Below, one piece after another: positions 24,709 to 35,030 of a DNA stretch of 64,000 bases (the first letter of the stretch is position 1; each line of letters begins with the position of its first letter). The notes beneath the pieces were generated by a model. That model had not been told where the DNA came from, searched no databases, and worked only from the letters and a program-made list of their open reading frames with translations. A program made the position numbers and the translations under genes. Source of the DNA: Cheiracanthium punctorium (lineage: Eukaryota > Arthropoda > Arachnida > Araneae > Cheiracanthiidae); assembly GCA_038373885.1 (NCBI GenBank), contig JAWZYV010014407.1:248001-312000 (forward strand), in the 5' to 3' direction.

Positions 24709-25592
24709 GAAAGAGCACGGTTTTTTTGCCTGGCCTGGGTGCTAGTTCACCTAGGTACGCCGCTGCTCCTCTCGTGCAATTGTGTTCGTACCTGTACTTT
24801 CCTAGGAAAACGTTATTTTGCTCTCTCGCATAAAACGGTCTCCTAATTGCCCTGGCTGTTGTTCTCTCGACGTAAATCGGCTACTTTATCGCGATTAGGA
24901 GAAGAAAGACGTTTTCTGTTTACTCTCCTGTCTTATTGTTTTCGGCGAGAGAGCAGGGAAGAATCTGTGACAAGCCACTTGGAATTCCTGATTCTCCCTT
25001 TCGGTTTATATCTGTTTAAGAACCGTCTTTGTTTCCTTAAATTGTTTAATGTTAGGTTGTATACAGACATTTAGAAAACTAATTCTTGCTGTATCTAATT
25101 TTAAGGTTAGATTCACCTACGTGTAATGACACTAATGGGCTTCTTTGTGTTAGTTTTGTTTTTTTGGGAGAGGACAACTCTCGTCACCGAGCCTGTAATT
25201 TAGAACTGCTTGAGCCCTTCATTTCAGATCCTGATTTCAGGGTAAAAGCAAAATCACAGGAAATTAATGCATTTACCTTTTATAACAGACCACAATGCGG
25301 CTTGTGATTGATTGATTGACCAGCCACTGGTAAACCAACACGGCTTTTTGAAGTGACATTGCAGATATTTCCCCTTCAGAATTTGTTTATTAAAGACTAG
25401 GGGCCAAGGCCCCCAGACTCGCTACGCTCGCTTTTCGTATGAGGCATTCGGCCCCTAATCAGGCTTATTCGTAAAAAAGACATAATTTCAACAGACAAAA
25501 CCCGAAGATTGGATCAGATAGAATGTTACTGAGCTAAGCATTGCTTGGTTCTTGCATGTTCATTGGTACATAAAAATTTAAACTTCACACTA
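24709..25592. other. unassigned interval
   Basis: Somewhat GC-richer at the left. A GGGGCCAAGGCCCC palindrome lies at 25392-25405, followed by GACTCGCTACGCTCGC. No gene recognised. Confidence 0.35.
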
Positions 25593-25665
25593 CAGTAGAC
25601 CCCCTCCCCCTCATAACACGGAAGATATTTTGTTATGGGAATCCGTGTTGTACGGGTCCTGAGCT
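25593..25665. mobile_element. pogo/Tigger-like terminal sequence
   Basis: CAGTAGACCCCCTC preceded by TA, then CATAACACGG and ATCCGTGTTGTACGGG, resembles the start of pogo-like MITEs. The other end was not found, so this is a solo end or decayed copy. Confidence 0.35.
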
Positions 25666-25854
25666 ATACTACACCTGGAGTGCGGACTCCGCTTATAATC
25701 GCTGGAAAAATTATTTGCACTCTTCAGAAACACAATGATTTTCAATGTTGCCATTCAAAAGTTATATTAATTAGGAGCTAAAGCATAATAAAATCAGAAC
25801 ATCTGTTTCAGCTGTATTTTTAATAATGTAAAACCTATTGGACACCCTTCGAAT

Positions 25855-25999
25855 TTGCCACCCATTGCGATTTTTCATTATTTGGCGACTTGCGTACATG
25901 TAAAGTTAATAAAAGCAACGGAACAGATAGGATAGCTTGCCACCAATGGCGACTTTTCATTATTTGGCGATTTACACATGCTCACAACCTATAATTACT
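25855..25999. repeat. 82-bp-period partial tandem duplication
   Basis: TTGCCACC..TGGCGA and TTTTTCATTATTTGGCGA occur at 25855 and again at 25937, followed in both by CATGTAA words. Confidence 0.6.
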
Positions 26000-27062
26000 G
26001 TTCATGTAAGGTTACCGGAAAACCGTTTTCATTTACATAATCGTTTGCAGATTGGCGTACTTAGCACCACGAATTATACCATCTCGTCGCGCTAGCAAAT
26101 ATCCAAAGTGTACTGTAACTGCTATAATGGCATAGTTAACGCCGCCAAATATTTCTACTGGTAGCAAATAATCCAGCTGGACGAGAACCTGCCTTAAAAT
26201 AATCTGCATTTTAATTATTTTTCATTTTTAAGATATTAGTTATTCTGTTTTGGAAAAACGAATAATCGCTAATTCTAAACTCCTGTTGTCTAAGCGAACT
26301 TACTATTTGAAAATTGTCAACTTTGTGTAACACACTTTGAGTTACTTATTTCATATAGTTTTTATTTTGGCGTAAAATGGGCGTAATTCTAACTCACGTT
26401 TGTAAATTTCACGCGATTCTAGATACTGGGAAACGCTTTGTTGCAAAGGAATGAATGATTTTATGCCAAATCTGGCAACCATTCGGCTTATTTTTTCAGT
26501 TTTTTATTAATATCTTCTAAAATAATTCGATTTTCGAAATTTAAATCAGCTTAGCAGGTTCCTCGGAATTTTTCGAATCTGTGGGCACCTTAGTCGAAAC
26601 TCAAATCCCCACGGTTTAGGAGGAGATATGCTGACAAGCTTTTGACTGCGGCGGCGACAGCGGCCTTTACTTTTTTCTAGAATAGAGAGAAAAAATCAGT
26701 AGGGCAGTTTTTAGAGAACACGCTTTTTCATTCAAGCTTTGAACATTGAACACCCATTAAATTTTTCTGTGCGAACTTTGGTTCCAAGCACCCAACAGAT
26801 AAAAACAAGGTGGAATAAATTTTCCTATTATAATCAAGAGGCTTTTTATTTTTATTATTATTTGTTTAAATCATTTACAATCCCTTATTAGATCCGTGAT
26901 TGATTTTATACAAGTTTATGTTGTGAAAAGTAATAGTAGAATACATTAAAAGAATTTCATGAATGTTCCTTTTTCTGAAGAAAAATGTCTTTCTTTTTTC
27001 CTGTATTTTTATCCTTTTTTTTTCTTTTTACACAAGTAACTAAAACTGTTAGTTGAAAATTT
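26000..27062. other. unassigned AT-rich interval
   Basis: No coding signal or repeat that I can delimit. Confidence 0.4.
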
Positions 27063-27139
27063 CTGGGTGCTCCTCACCCACGTGATTTCTCTTCTGTGGG
27101 TGCTTAAGCCACCGAGCACCCACGTAGTCGGCGCCCCTG
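27063..27139. mobile_element. hAT-like right end (CAGGGGCGCCGAC)
   Basis: The segment ends GTCGGCGCCCCTG, inverted CAGGGGCGCCGAC, preceded by pairing GTGGGTGCTTAAG and GAGCACCCACG words. This is a common hAT-type end. The left boundary was not found. Confidence 0.4.
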
Positions 27140-27600
27140 TCTCTGGTAATGAACTACGTCGAATTACGATTTCGACCGCTGCACGTGTCAACAAAACATC
27201 GGCGTGCTCGACAAGCAAAGCGGCTTACAAGTTTTCTTTTTTCTCCACCGCCATTTTCATGTGGCTCTCTCAGCACCGTCTCCTTTTTTATGGCGCTATT
27301 ATGTTTCTTTATTTACTTTTTTTTATCGCTTGAAAAATATCCCGCGGTGGTTTAATTCCAACCCGATCCGGTCCTTGAGGCCGTTCGAGAAAGAAAGAAA
27401 GTAAAAAAAAAAGCGAAAGGTATGTTTTTCAACTCATGACATTGCAAACATTCCAGAGAAACGAAGGGTTCTGTTGGTATGTGCCGTTGTGATATTTCAC
27501 AATTTCAACGTAGAAGCATGTGTGTGTTCTTAGGACAGCATGTTTTATGACTATCATTTTTCGAACAACTGTGCGCAATACTTTAGTGCAGGAAATTCTT
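27140..27600. other. unassigned interval
   Basis: Several overlapping frames at 27067-27404 in all phases lack a domain. Nothing was assigned. Confidence 0.35.
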
Positions 27601-28280
27601 TTAACCGTTTAACGCCCGATAAGGACACGATATTCTGCAAGTTAGAGTGTTTTAATTCAGAAAGAATAAATTTGATTTCAATAAAATACTTATGGACACA
27701 GACGTACATAAGGAGATGAGGGGGCCTTATGTAATCCGAACGCCCCCCCCCTCCCCCTCAGTCTATGCTCAAAAGCTAATTATAGCCAATATTTACCTTT
27801 TGAATTCATTATTAGAAACAGTACACTGTACAAAAAAATTAAATTTTATATAAATTTCGAAAATTTTATATTAAGATACAAAGAATTATACATTAATTTT
27901 GTAAATTTTATAATTCATTTCGCAACAAACGCAATTTACTATAAAGAATTAAAAAATTTTTAGAGCTATTGAAAATTTTTATTAGATGTATATTGTAAAA
28001 TTTACAGCCAATAATATTTTATATATAATAAGAATGGACCTCCCTCCTCTCCATAGCAAACTATCGATTATTTGTAAAATAGATGACAGAATTATTTTTA
28101 TCAGTAATGACATTTGCTGAGAATTGGCGAATGTGATAAAAATACAATGGATATAGAACAAAAACTGGATAGACTGCCCAGTGCTGAACAAGTGCAGCCA
28201 TGTTGCTGGTAGTGAAATCGAGCGATGTCAATGGCTGCACTCTTTCAGCACTGGGAAATAGTTGCGCTTCAAAGGGTTGT
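27601..28280 (+). mobile_element. piggyBac-like TTAA MITE, copy F, old and interrupted
   Basis: It starts TTAACCGTTTAACGCCCG and has a decayed L hairpin. L-arm homology (AATAAATTTGATTTCAATAAA) stops near 27700, an unrelated AT-rich block with C- and G-runs follows, and homology resumes near 28060. The core is very short (GTGCAGCCATGTTGCTGG) and the R end is TTGCGCTTCAAAGGGTT at about 28277. The right TTAA has decayed to TTGT. Sequence divergence puts it with the older subfamily. Confidence 0.6.
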
Positions 28281-29035
28281 GACCAACGCGAAGATTTTTT
28301 TCTCTCCCTCTCTTTCTTTCTAGCTGCAAATGCTGAATTTGAAAGAAAACAATTCAACTTTCTAGCTCCGTTAAAGCGACAGACTTTGAAAACCACTGTA
28401 ATCCTCAATGGACACTTATGTCAATGTTTCATGCAGACGAAATCATTTTATTTGTGAAAAAAAAACTGAACTGATAATCCGAGAAAAACTATTTAAACGA
28501 ATTGAAATCGCAATTTTCCCTTCAAAGCCTGATAGCTGTGACTTTAGTATGACGCCATTATCATTTGCGACACCTAATTTTGTGACGCAAATGATTAACT
28601 TATTTTACTCTCGGAAATAAAATAGAGCTGAAAATAGTAAAAAAATCGCTTAAAAATTGGAAAATGGGTTGATTTTCAGATTTTTTAAATTAGGGCGGGA
28701 TTATTTTCTTTATTTTTATGGATAATTATAAGAAATTTCAAGTGGATGGTACAAACGGTGTAGATGTTATTACACTCTTTGTGCTTCACTTTTTAATCTT
28801 TTTTGAGTAATGGTCGTAAAAGTTTTATCTTGGAGTGGTTACCCGGGATTTTTACAGAACCAGTGAGTCGGGCATCACCGTAACTATATAGTAAGATTAA
28901 CAGGGGAGGGGGTAAAGAATATTTGATAAAATGCTCCGATTGCCTTACTCTCCCTTGAAACTTTTCTGGATGTTACACTGCCCCCCCCCCCAATAGACGT
29001 TCCTTTCGTTCACTACGTTTCAGATGAAGCGTTCA
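28281..29035. other. unassigned AT-rich interval
   Basis: No feature recognised, apart from a C12 run near 28981. Confidence 0.4.
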
Positions 29036-29298
29036 GATGTTTGAAGCGCAACCATTTCCCTAGGCCGGAAAAGTGCAGCCGTTGCCATCGCACGATTTAA
29101 CTACCAGCAAGATGGCGGTCTATTGCTGGTAGCTAAATCGTGCGATGACAACGGTTGGACTTTTTCGACATTGGGAAGTCTATCTAGATGCCCTCCTAAA
29201 GTATTTCATTGAAATCAAATTTATTCTTCGTGAATCAAAACAGCCAAAATATCAGAGTTGTGTCCTCACAGCGAGGACACTGCGCTTTAAAGGGTTAA
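29036..29298 (-). mobile_element. piggyBac-like TTAA MITE, copy G, subfamily 2, short
   Basis: The R end reads TTTGAAGCGCAACC. The core is reduced to the outer arms (CGATTTAACTACC / GGTAGCTAAATCG). The L end reads GCGCTTTAAAGGG with TTAA at 29295. The L hairpin is GTGTCCTC-ACAGC-GAGGACAC: eight pairs intact with bases different from subfamily 1. Confidence 0.8.
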
Positions 29299-29558
29299 CT
29301 CTTATTCCATCCGTGCTACCGGTTGCCTCCTACGAGAAATTAATTAATTACTATCAGAAGGAGGATCTTTTGCGAAATTCAGACGCACGCAAGGAGATTT
29401 TAATCAGCATTCGGGAAGAGGAGATACTGCCACGATTTAAAGGGTTCACGGCAAACTCGAGGGGTCTGACCCCGATGCGTTACGAATTCGTGCCATCGGA
29501 AAATGCAGATGCTGTAAGCAGAGCTGGTGAATCCGACATGTTGTGTCTACAAAACTGA
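29299..29558 (+). other. open segment of unknown nature beside copy G
   Basis: From the TTAA of copy G to TGA at 29558 a frame of about 87 codons stays open. It is charged, with a Lys/Glu/Arg-rich stretch around YEKLINYYQKEDLL and ISIREEEI. The frame continues upstream into the MITE, so the ATG there is not meaningful. No family is recognised. It could be an exon remnant or chance. Confidence 0.15.
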
Positions 29559-29700
29559 GAGATTCATAAGTGTAAAATGTGCCATTGTGACTGCTTCTCC
29601 TTAATATCCAAAATCAGTAATAACAATTTCTAATGAAGTTAAAAAAAAAATAGGAAGGAACACTACTGATGTGCCACTCGAATGATTTCTATAATGGATT

Positions 29701-29900
29701 ACTAATGTTCGAATAGAATCAATCATCCATTAATCGAATAGTGAACATTCGCGATTTTCCCTATTCGAATACCCGGATAGTAATCACGATTTCACTATTC
29801 GAATAGTAATCGCGATTTCACTTTTCGAATATTCGAATAGTAATCCCGATTTTACTATTAGAAAGGTAATCGCGATTTCACTACTCGATAGTATTCGAAA
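29701..29900. repeat. TTCGAA-rich minisatellite, 26-bp unit
   Basis: TAATCNCGATTT units start at 29781, 29807, 29841 and 29867, giving spacings of 26, 34 and 26. The 34-bp unit has an extra ATATTCGA. Units carry ATTCGAAT palindromes. Degenerate units extend to both sides. Confidence 0.8.
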
Positions 29901-29959
29901 TTTCGAATGCTATGTACTGAGCCTTCGAATGGATATTTCAAAAACCATTATCTCGAATA

Positions 29960-32228
29960 CATTTAATAATCGATTAATTTGAATAGTTTTATTCATTCAT
30001 GTCCATTACTACTAAAAACAACGGGCATTTTTAAAGGCTAAAATTTACTGTAAAAAATAGCCGTTCATTTGTTTTCCTTTTATATTTAAATGTAAGACGA
30101 TTTCCGTACTTCAAGAGTTTCCTTTTGAAACTTTGGCTGCCCCCGCGAGCTTGCGGAGCCGCAGTAAAGCACCAATGAAATAACGCCGTATGCCAGTAAA
30201 GTGTGACATCAGAACAATGATCTCCGCTTTGCTTCGCTGAGTGACATGGCGGTACGAAACGAACAGTATGAATCCAGCTTCACTTGAAGATAAAGGAGGC
30301 GCATCAATGGTATATTTTTACTGTTTATCCGCCCCATAGATCGCGATTTTCCTTGAAGATTGGTTGGCGCTTTTGCGGTATTTTACGGTAAGAAATAAAC
30401 AAAGCATTATCTTTCTTCATGGCTCGAACGATTGTAAAATAGCTTACTTAGATAAAAAAAAAAACCTCCGACTATGCATTGTGTCTTGGCGAACTCTTCT
30501 ATCGACACCATATAAGATAACCTTCAGTTTTGTCAATGCGGATTCAGATTTTGATTTTATACGAAGAGAATCGCCAGCCATGAATATTCTGCTAGAACGA
30601 AGATAGACTTGGTAATTAAACTTAACTGATAATTTAGTTGGTGTTGTTTACGTGTAACAAACTTTTATTTCAATTAGCAAAGTCATTCGCATACATTTTT
30701 GAATATGATCACTCAACTTAAATCTTAGAACATATTTTCCGAGTTATCAAAAAAATGAGCTAGTTCACGCCAAGGCAACGAAATGGCGTACGGTGTGGGT
30801 TTGCAGTCTTATTACGGCGATGTTTTGAGAAGCTAATCAAGATCGGAAAGAGAAACTAATTGCGAGCTCCTAGATTATGAAATTCTCAGCAGTTGTTAAG
30901 GGGCAAATGCAAGATCATCGTATCGTTTTTGAAATGCACCAGCGTGATACAGGTAATTGATCACGCTCGTTTAAATCGAAGACTATCACGTATCAGAAAG
31001 GTGAGATTAATTCTACGATGCAATTCGCAGACCAACTGCATGAAAAAGTCATCATTCGTAAGTGGATATATGTTTACCTACGCGCAGTTTTACTAAATAT
31101 TTTTAAGTTCCCTTTAAAAAGGAAGAGGTTATCTATTTGTCTACATTTTTGTATTTGCATCTATGTTCATTGTTGAATGATTTTTTTTTTTTTTTTAAAC
31201 CACGTGGGCCGATTTTGATATATATATATATTTTCCCCCCGAAAAGGTGGTATTTAATGGTCCCATATTAATGGTCAAGTTCTGATGATGTTTTCATTCA
31301 GAAAATCGGAAAATATTATACTTTTAAACTGTTGCCTAAAAGGTTGAAAGTAAAGAGGTTGTCAAATGTCAAAAGTCGTCAAGGCTGGAATTTTTTGGCT
31401 ATGAATCTCCAAGTTCAGAGAGTAAAATTAAGTTTCCAAAACTATATCAATCTTGGCAATATCTTCCATATTCGACAAGGGGACTTGTCAAATCTTACTG
31501 TTTTACTAGTAAGTGACATCATTAGATAATCGGAAATTATTATTTTTTAACTACTGCCTAAAGCGTTGCTAGTAGCAACGTTCTTTGTAATATATCAAAA
31601 TTCGTAAAGGTTGGCACTTTTGGTGATTCGTTGCCCAGTACAGCGTTAAAAAAAGGTTCCCAAAATTAAATTGAGCTTCACAATAGCTCATATATTTGGT
31701 GAGAAATTACGAAACCCTATTAATAATGTTTTGTTGTGATAAAGTAATTTGAAGTCGTTAAAAAAAATCTGCAGTGATTCCATTAATTTTCCGAACACTT
31801 AGTATTTACCAAGCGTTTAAATAAATTTAATTCAGCTAAATTCTGTTTTAGACTGAAACAGTAGTACATTCAAGGAAGGTGGGCAATGTGGCGATCGCCT
31901 TGCCCCTGAGCGCAATTAAACCTACCAAAGAATCCATGTTTAATACGCTCGCTCTTATTATTTAAAGAGACACAATGCAGAAAACTCTCCTTCCCTGACC
32001 GATGTTGTTTATGCAATCGCTTGGCCTCTAATGGAGCGTTCTAAGACCGTTTCTGTGAAGCAAAGTCGGTCAAAGACCGGGGGGGTCTTCTCCACTGTAT
32101 CCTTTAAATGATGTGAGCGACAGGCTAAAAGTGCTTTCAATATAAAAAACATTGTAAAAGAAAAGAGCAATTCATCTCTGATAATAAGCTTCGGCATACT
32201 TATCGGCCCTCCCTTGAAACTTCCTGCA
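29960..32228. other. unassigned interval
   Basis: Frames at 30364-30606, 30893-31096 and 31332-31529 show no recognisable domain. A short TA run lies at 31218-31231. Nothing was assigned. Confidence 0.4.
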
Positions 32229-32446
32229 GCCCCACCATGGCCGAGTGGATAAAGACACTGAACATGGTAGACGGCTGAAGGTCCCGGGTTGGGACCTATC
32301 GCGCGTCCATCGATCTAACGGTCTAGAGTTTTGAAGACTGGTTATCTCTACATGAATACATGTTAGAACCCCTTAAAAAAGTCCTCCGCCCAAGGCATCC
32401 CTCCTTAGGCAGATAGCTCTGGAGAAGCTTTGCCTTAATACACAAG
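32229..32446 (+). mobile_element. tRNA-derived SINE, family 1
   Basis: The head GCCCCACCATGGCCGAGTGG contains an A box (TGGCCGAGTGG) like a Ser/Leu-type tRNA. The B box region GGTTGGGACC is mutated. The body (CGATCTAACGGTCTAGAG, AAGTCCTCC, CAAGGCATCC) matches the copy at 63318-63566. The flanks TGAAACTTCCTG and TGAAACCTTCTG (10 of 12 identical) look like an aged target duplication. Confidence 0.8.
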
Positions 32447-32775
32447 TGAAACCTTCTGGATACGCCACTGGACTGTAGAACGTTTAAATTTAACAGGAAT
32501 CTCACTCTTCCACGCGTCCCTTCTCCAAGGCTTCCACGTTTTTCGAATCCGACCTTCCTGGTCGACAGACCTTGCTCAAGGTCTTCTTCTCCCCTCGTAA
32601 GTAGACACCTGCTCCCAACCATCACGGTTCAAAAGCAAACTGCTCCATAAAAAAAAAGGAAATATATACAACAAAATAAAACAAGAAAGGAAGGAGAGAA
32701 TTTCTTTATATGTTGGCTCAAACCTGGAACACATAAAATGTATGTCATGCTGCTAGTGGCGGGAGATCGAACTGA
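32447..32775. other. unassigned interval
   Basis: TACGCCACTG near 32461 is a hAT-like end without a partner. Nothing else recognised. Confidence 0.35.
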
Positions 32776-32929
32776 TTAACCCCTTTGGCGCGCGGTGTTC
32801 TCGCCGCGAGGACACAACTCTGACATTCTGGCTGTTTTGGTTCACCAAGAATAAATTTGATTTCAATTAAATACTTAACCCTTTGAGGCGCAACCCTTTC
32901 CCAATGCTGAAAAAAGGGCAGCCGTTGCC
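32776..32929. mobile_element. piggyBac-like TTAA MITE pieces, copy H
   Basis: First piece: TTAA at 32776, CCCCTTTGGCGCGC, and an L hairpin GTGTTCTC-GCCGC-GAGGACAC of subfamily 2, ending at 32874. Second piece: TTAA at 32875, then the R end CCCTTTGAGGCGCAACCC and the first bases of the core, up to GCCGTTGCC at 32929, where a hAT element begins. The two pieces join exactly at TTAA. Confidence 0.75.
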
Positions 32930-33681
32930 TAACGTGACCATTTATTTTTTCCTTCAAAACGGGACATCTACTACTTTTTTGGCAATAGTGTATTTATTTT
33001 CTTCCTCAAAACAGGACATTTACTGTTTTTAAGGAAATAGTATAGGGAGACTGAATTTACAGGTCTAGGTATATTTTAGTTGTTAAAAAAATGCACAAAA
33101 AAGGTTGTGCTAATGTTAATATCAAAATAAAGTGAAAAAAAAAACTTTGCTAAAACACACAATATACTATAAAAAATAGTGCAAGACGTTTCGGGTGGTA
33201 CAAGGGGTAGACCCTTCTTCAAGTTTAAAAACACCATCCGACAGATGGTAGAACGCTAGGAAAGTGAGAAATGTAAACAAAAGGACACTCAGGAAAACGG
33301 AAGTTGTCATTCGGAAGGAAAAAATTCTTAGAAAACCAGAGTGAAAAGGGAAAATAAAGAGGAGATCGGGGGAGGGGGAGGAATAAACAAAACAGGATCA
33401 TGACTTTAAATAAAGAAATAAAAATTAAATAAATAGTTGACAAAAAAGAACATTAGGAGAACAAACACAAAAACAATACATCCCCCCGGCGTTTTTTACG
33501 TCTCGATAGGGGAAGGAGAGCGGTCAGGTTTTTTTTACGGACACTGCCGTTGGATGATTTTAGATTTTTAGTGGCCTTTATTGAAGTCGTTGTTTTGGGT
33601 TGCTCTCTTCCTAAAAACGGGACATTGCAGGGGACATTTTCTAAAAACGTTCCGTTCAAAACGGGACGAATGGTCACCTTA
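32930..33681. mobile_element. hAT-type element, TAAGGTGACC family, 752 bp
   Basis: It begins TAACGTGACCA and ends TGGTCACCTTA. The flanking octamers are CCGTTGCC and TCGTTGCC (7 of 8 identical). Both ends carry AAAACGGGAC words, and an internal near-repeat of the left part is present (ACAGGACATTTACTG). A hammerhead-like motif lies inside at 33183-33232. No transposase frame is present. A short relative is at 55838-56063. Confidence 0.7.
33183..33232 (-). ncRNA. hammerhead-like motif, degenerate
   Basis: On the minus strand TTGAAGA (33222-33216; C3 of the consensus replaced by T) is followed by A and GGGU...ACCC (stem II), GAA, then ACGU (33189-33186, palindromic stem III) and C at 33185. The layout is that of Penelope-type hammerheads. 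Stem I is not convincing. It lies inside the hAT element at 32930-33681. Confidence 0.4.
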
Positions 33682-34357
33682 TCGTTGCCATTCTAAATTT
33701 AATTTTTTTTAATGCAACAGTGAACCTTTTGGGGATCCCCGGCCACCCCGCATTACAGGGTTTGCGGTGGCTCTACTAGAAACTACGCGAAGAAATATGT
33801 AACTCGGGCATCATAATTCCCGATGTAACACTGTAACAATTCCCTTTTAAATAACTCAACACATCTTATTTATTTCCGCGTCGGTTTTCTTTCTGAAAAG
33901 GCCACCGGTATACCGAATGAAATCGACGTGACAACCAAAATAATCAACTTATAAATTTGCATCACAGCCTTTCTCCCGCCACAGACAGTTAGTTGGCACC
34001 GAGTCACTGGATTCCTGCCATTCTGTTGTTATTTCCCCCCCGACCAATCCATCAAGTGCATTACAGCAGCTTGTTGCGATGGAGGCAACGGACCAGCAAA
34101 TTTATTAATATTTCAATCCCTCCCCGCCCTGCCTGTACCGCAGCCACCAACATCATGACAAGTTCTCGGACAACTTCGTTAGCAACTAGGATGTCAACAC
34201 AAAAGAGATGTCAGATTACTTTTTTTTTTTTTTTTAACACAATGACACCCCTGTGTCACGAAACAAAACGATATGGCATAACTGCGAAATGAGCATAACA
34301 TATGTTTGTGGAACACAAGAACTGACGTCCGTAGAAATATAGTACTGTAATGCCTCT
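33682..34357. other. unassigned interval
   Basis: Slightly more balanced composition. A 99-codon frame at 33993-34292 (plus) ends in a T-run and has no domain. Nothing was assigned. Confidence 0.35.
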
Positions 34358-34814
34358 TTAACCCTTTGAGGCGCAACCCTTTGCCAATGCTGAAAAAAGG
34401 GCAGCCGTTGCCATCGCTCGACTTAACTACCAGCAAGATGACGCTGGGGGGGGGAAGGGGGTCAATGAAAAAAGGGGTCTCTAGATCTGTGGCAAGCGAT
34501 GAACGTTTCGATCGTCCGTCATCTTGCTGGTAGTTAAGTCGAGCGATGGCAACGGCTGCCCTTTTTTCAGCATTGGGCAATCTACCCAGCTGTTCTCGCA
34601 TTTTTCCATTTTTAAGCAGATGTCAGTGCTGTTAAGAAGAATCCTGACAATTTTTTGACGGGAAATGCCGTGCTAAAAAGTAAAGGATTCTCGTGGAGCT
34701 CTGTCACCCGCAACTATTTTTATAGAAATCAAATCGATTCTTCGTGACTGGCAACAGTCAAAACGTCCGAGTTTGGTGTTCCCAAAGCTGGAACACTGCG
34801 CGTTAAAGGGTTAA
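34358..34814 (-). mobile_element. piggyBac-like TTAA MITE, copy I (R-core-L)
   Basis: It runs from TTAA at 34358 to TTAA at 34811, 457 bp. The left core arm has been replaced in part by a G-rich stretch (GGGGGGGGGAAGGGGG) while the right arm is intact. The L hairpin has one mismatch (GTGTTCCC/TGGAACAC). Confidence 0.88.
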
Positions 34815-35030
34815 AACCGTTCAACGCGCAAATGTCCTCGCCATGAGGACACAAAACTCTGATGTTGTCAGTCTCGAAGAATCAATTTGATTTCTATAAA
34901 AATACTGGAAGGTGACATAGGCACAAGTGAATCCTTTAGTTTTTTGCACAACATTTCCCGTAAAAATTGTCAGGATTATTTTTAACAGCGCTGTCATCTG
35001 TTAAAAAGTGGAAGAATACGGGAATACATT
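34811..35030 (+). mobile_element. piggyBac-like TTAA MITE, copy J, L arm only
   Basis: It begins in the TTAA that ends copy I, with AACCGTTCAACGCGC and the subfamily 2 hairpin TGTCCTC-GCCAT-GAGGACA. The L arm continues (GATTTCTATAAAAATACTGG, TTCCCGTAAAAATTGTCAG) and stops near GTGGAAGAATACGGG. Copies I and J are thus joined L end to L end through one TTAA. Confidence 0.75.

Noticed and set aside
29145..29558. 137-codon frame as a gene
   Set aside because: Its first part, including the ATG, is the MITE copy G; only the last part could be meaningful and it has no recognised homology.
29781..29893. Possible CRISPR-like spaced repeat
   Set aside because: Units are contiguous 26- or 34-bp tandem repeats without unique spacers, in eukaryotic DNA.
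32229..32310. Candidate tRNA-Ser/Leu gene
   Set aside because: B box mutated and no acceptor stem; SINE head.
33993..34292. 99-codon frame rich in Pro, Ser and Thr
   Set aside because: No domain, ends in a T-run, overlaps no other coding signal.
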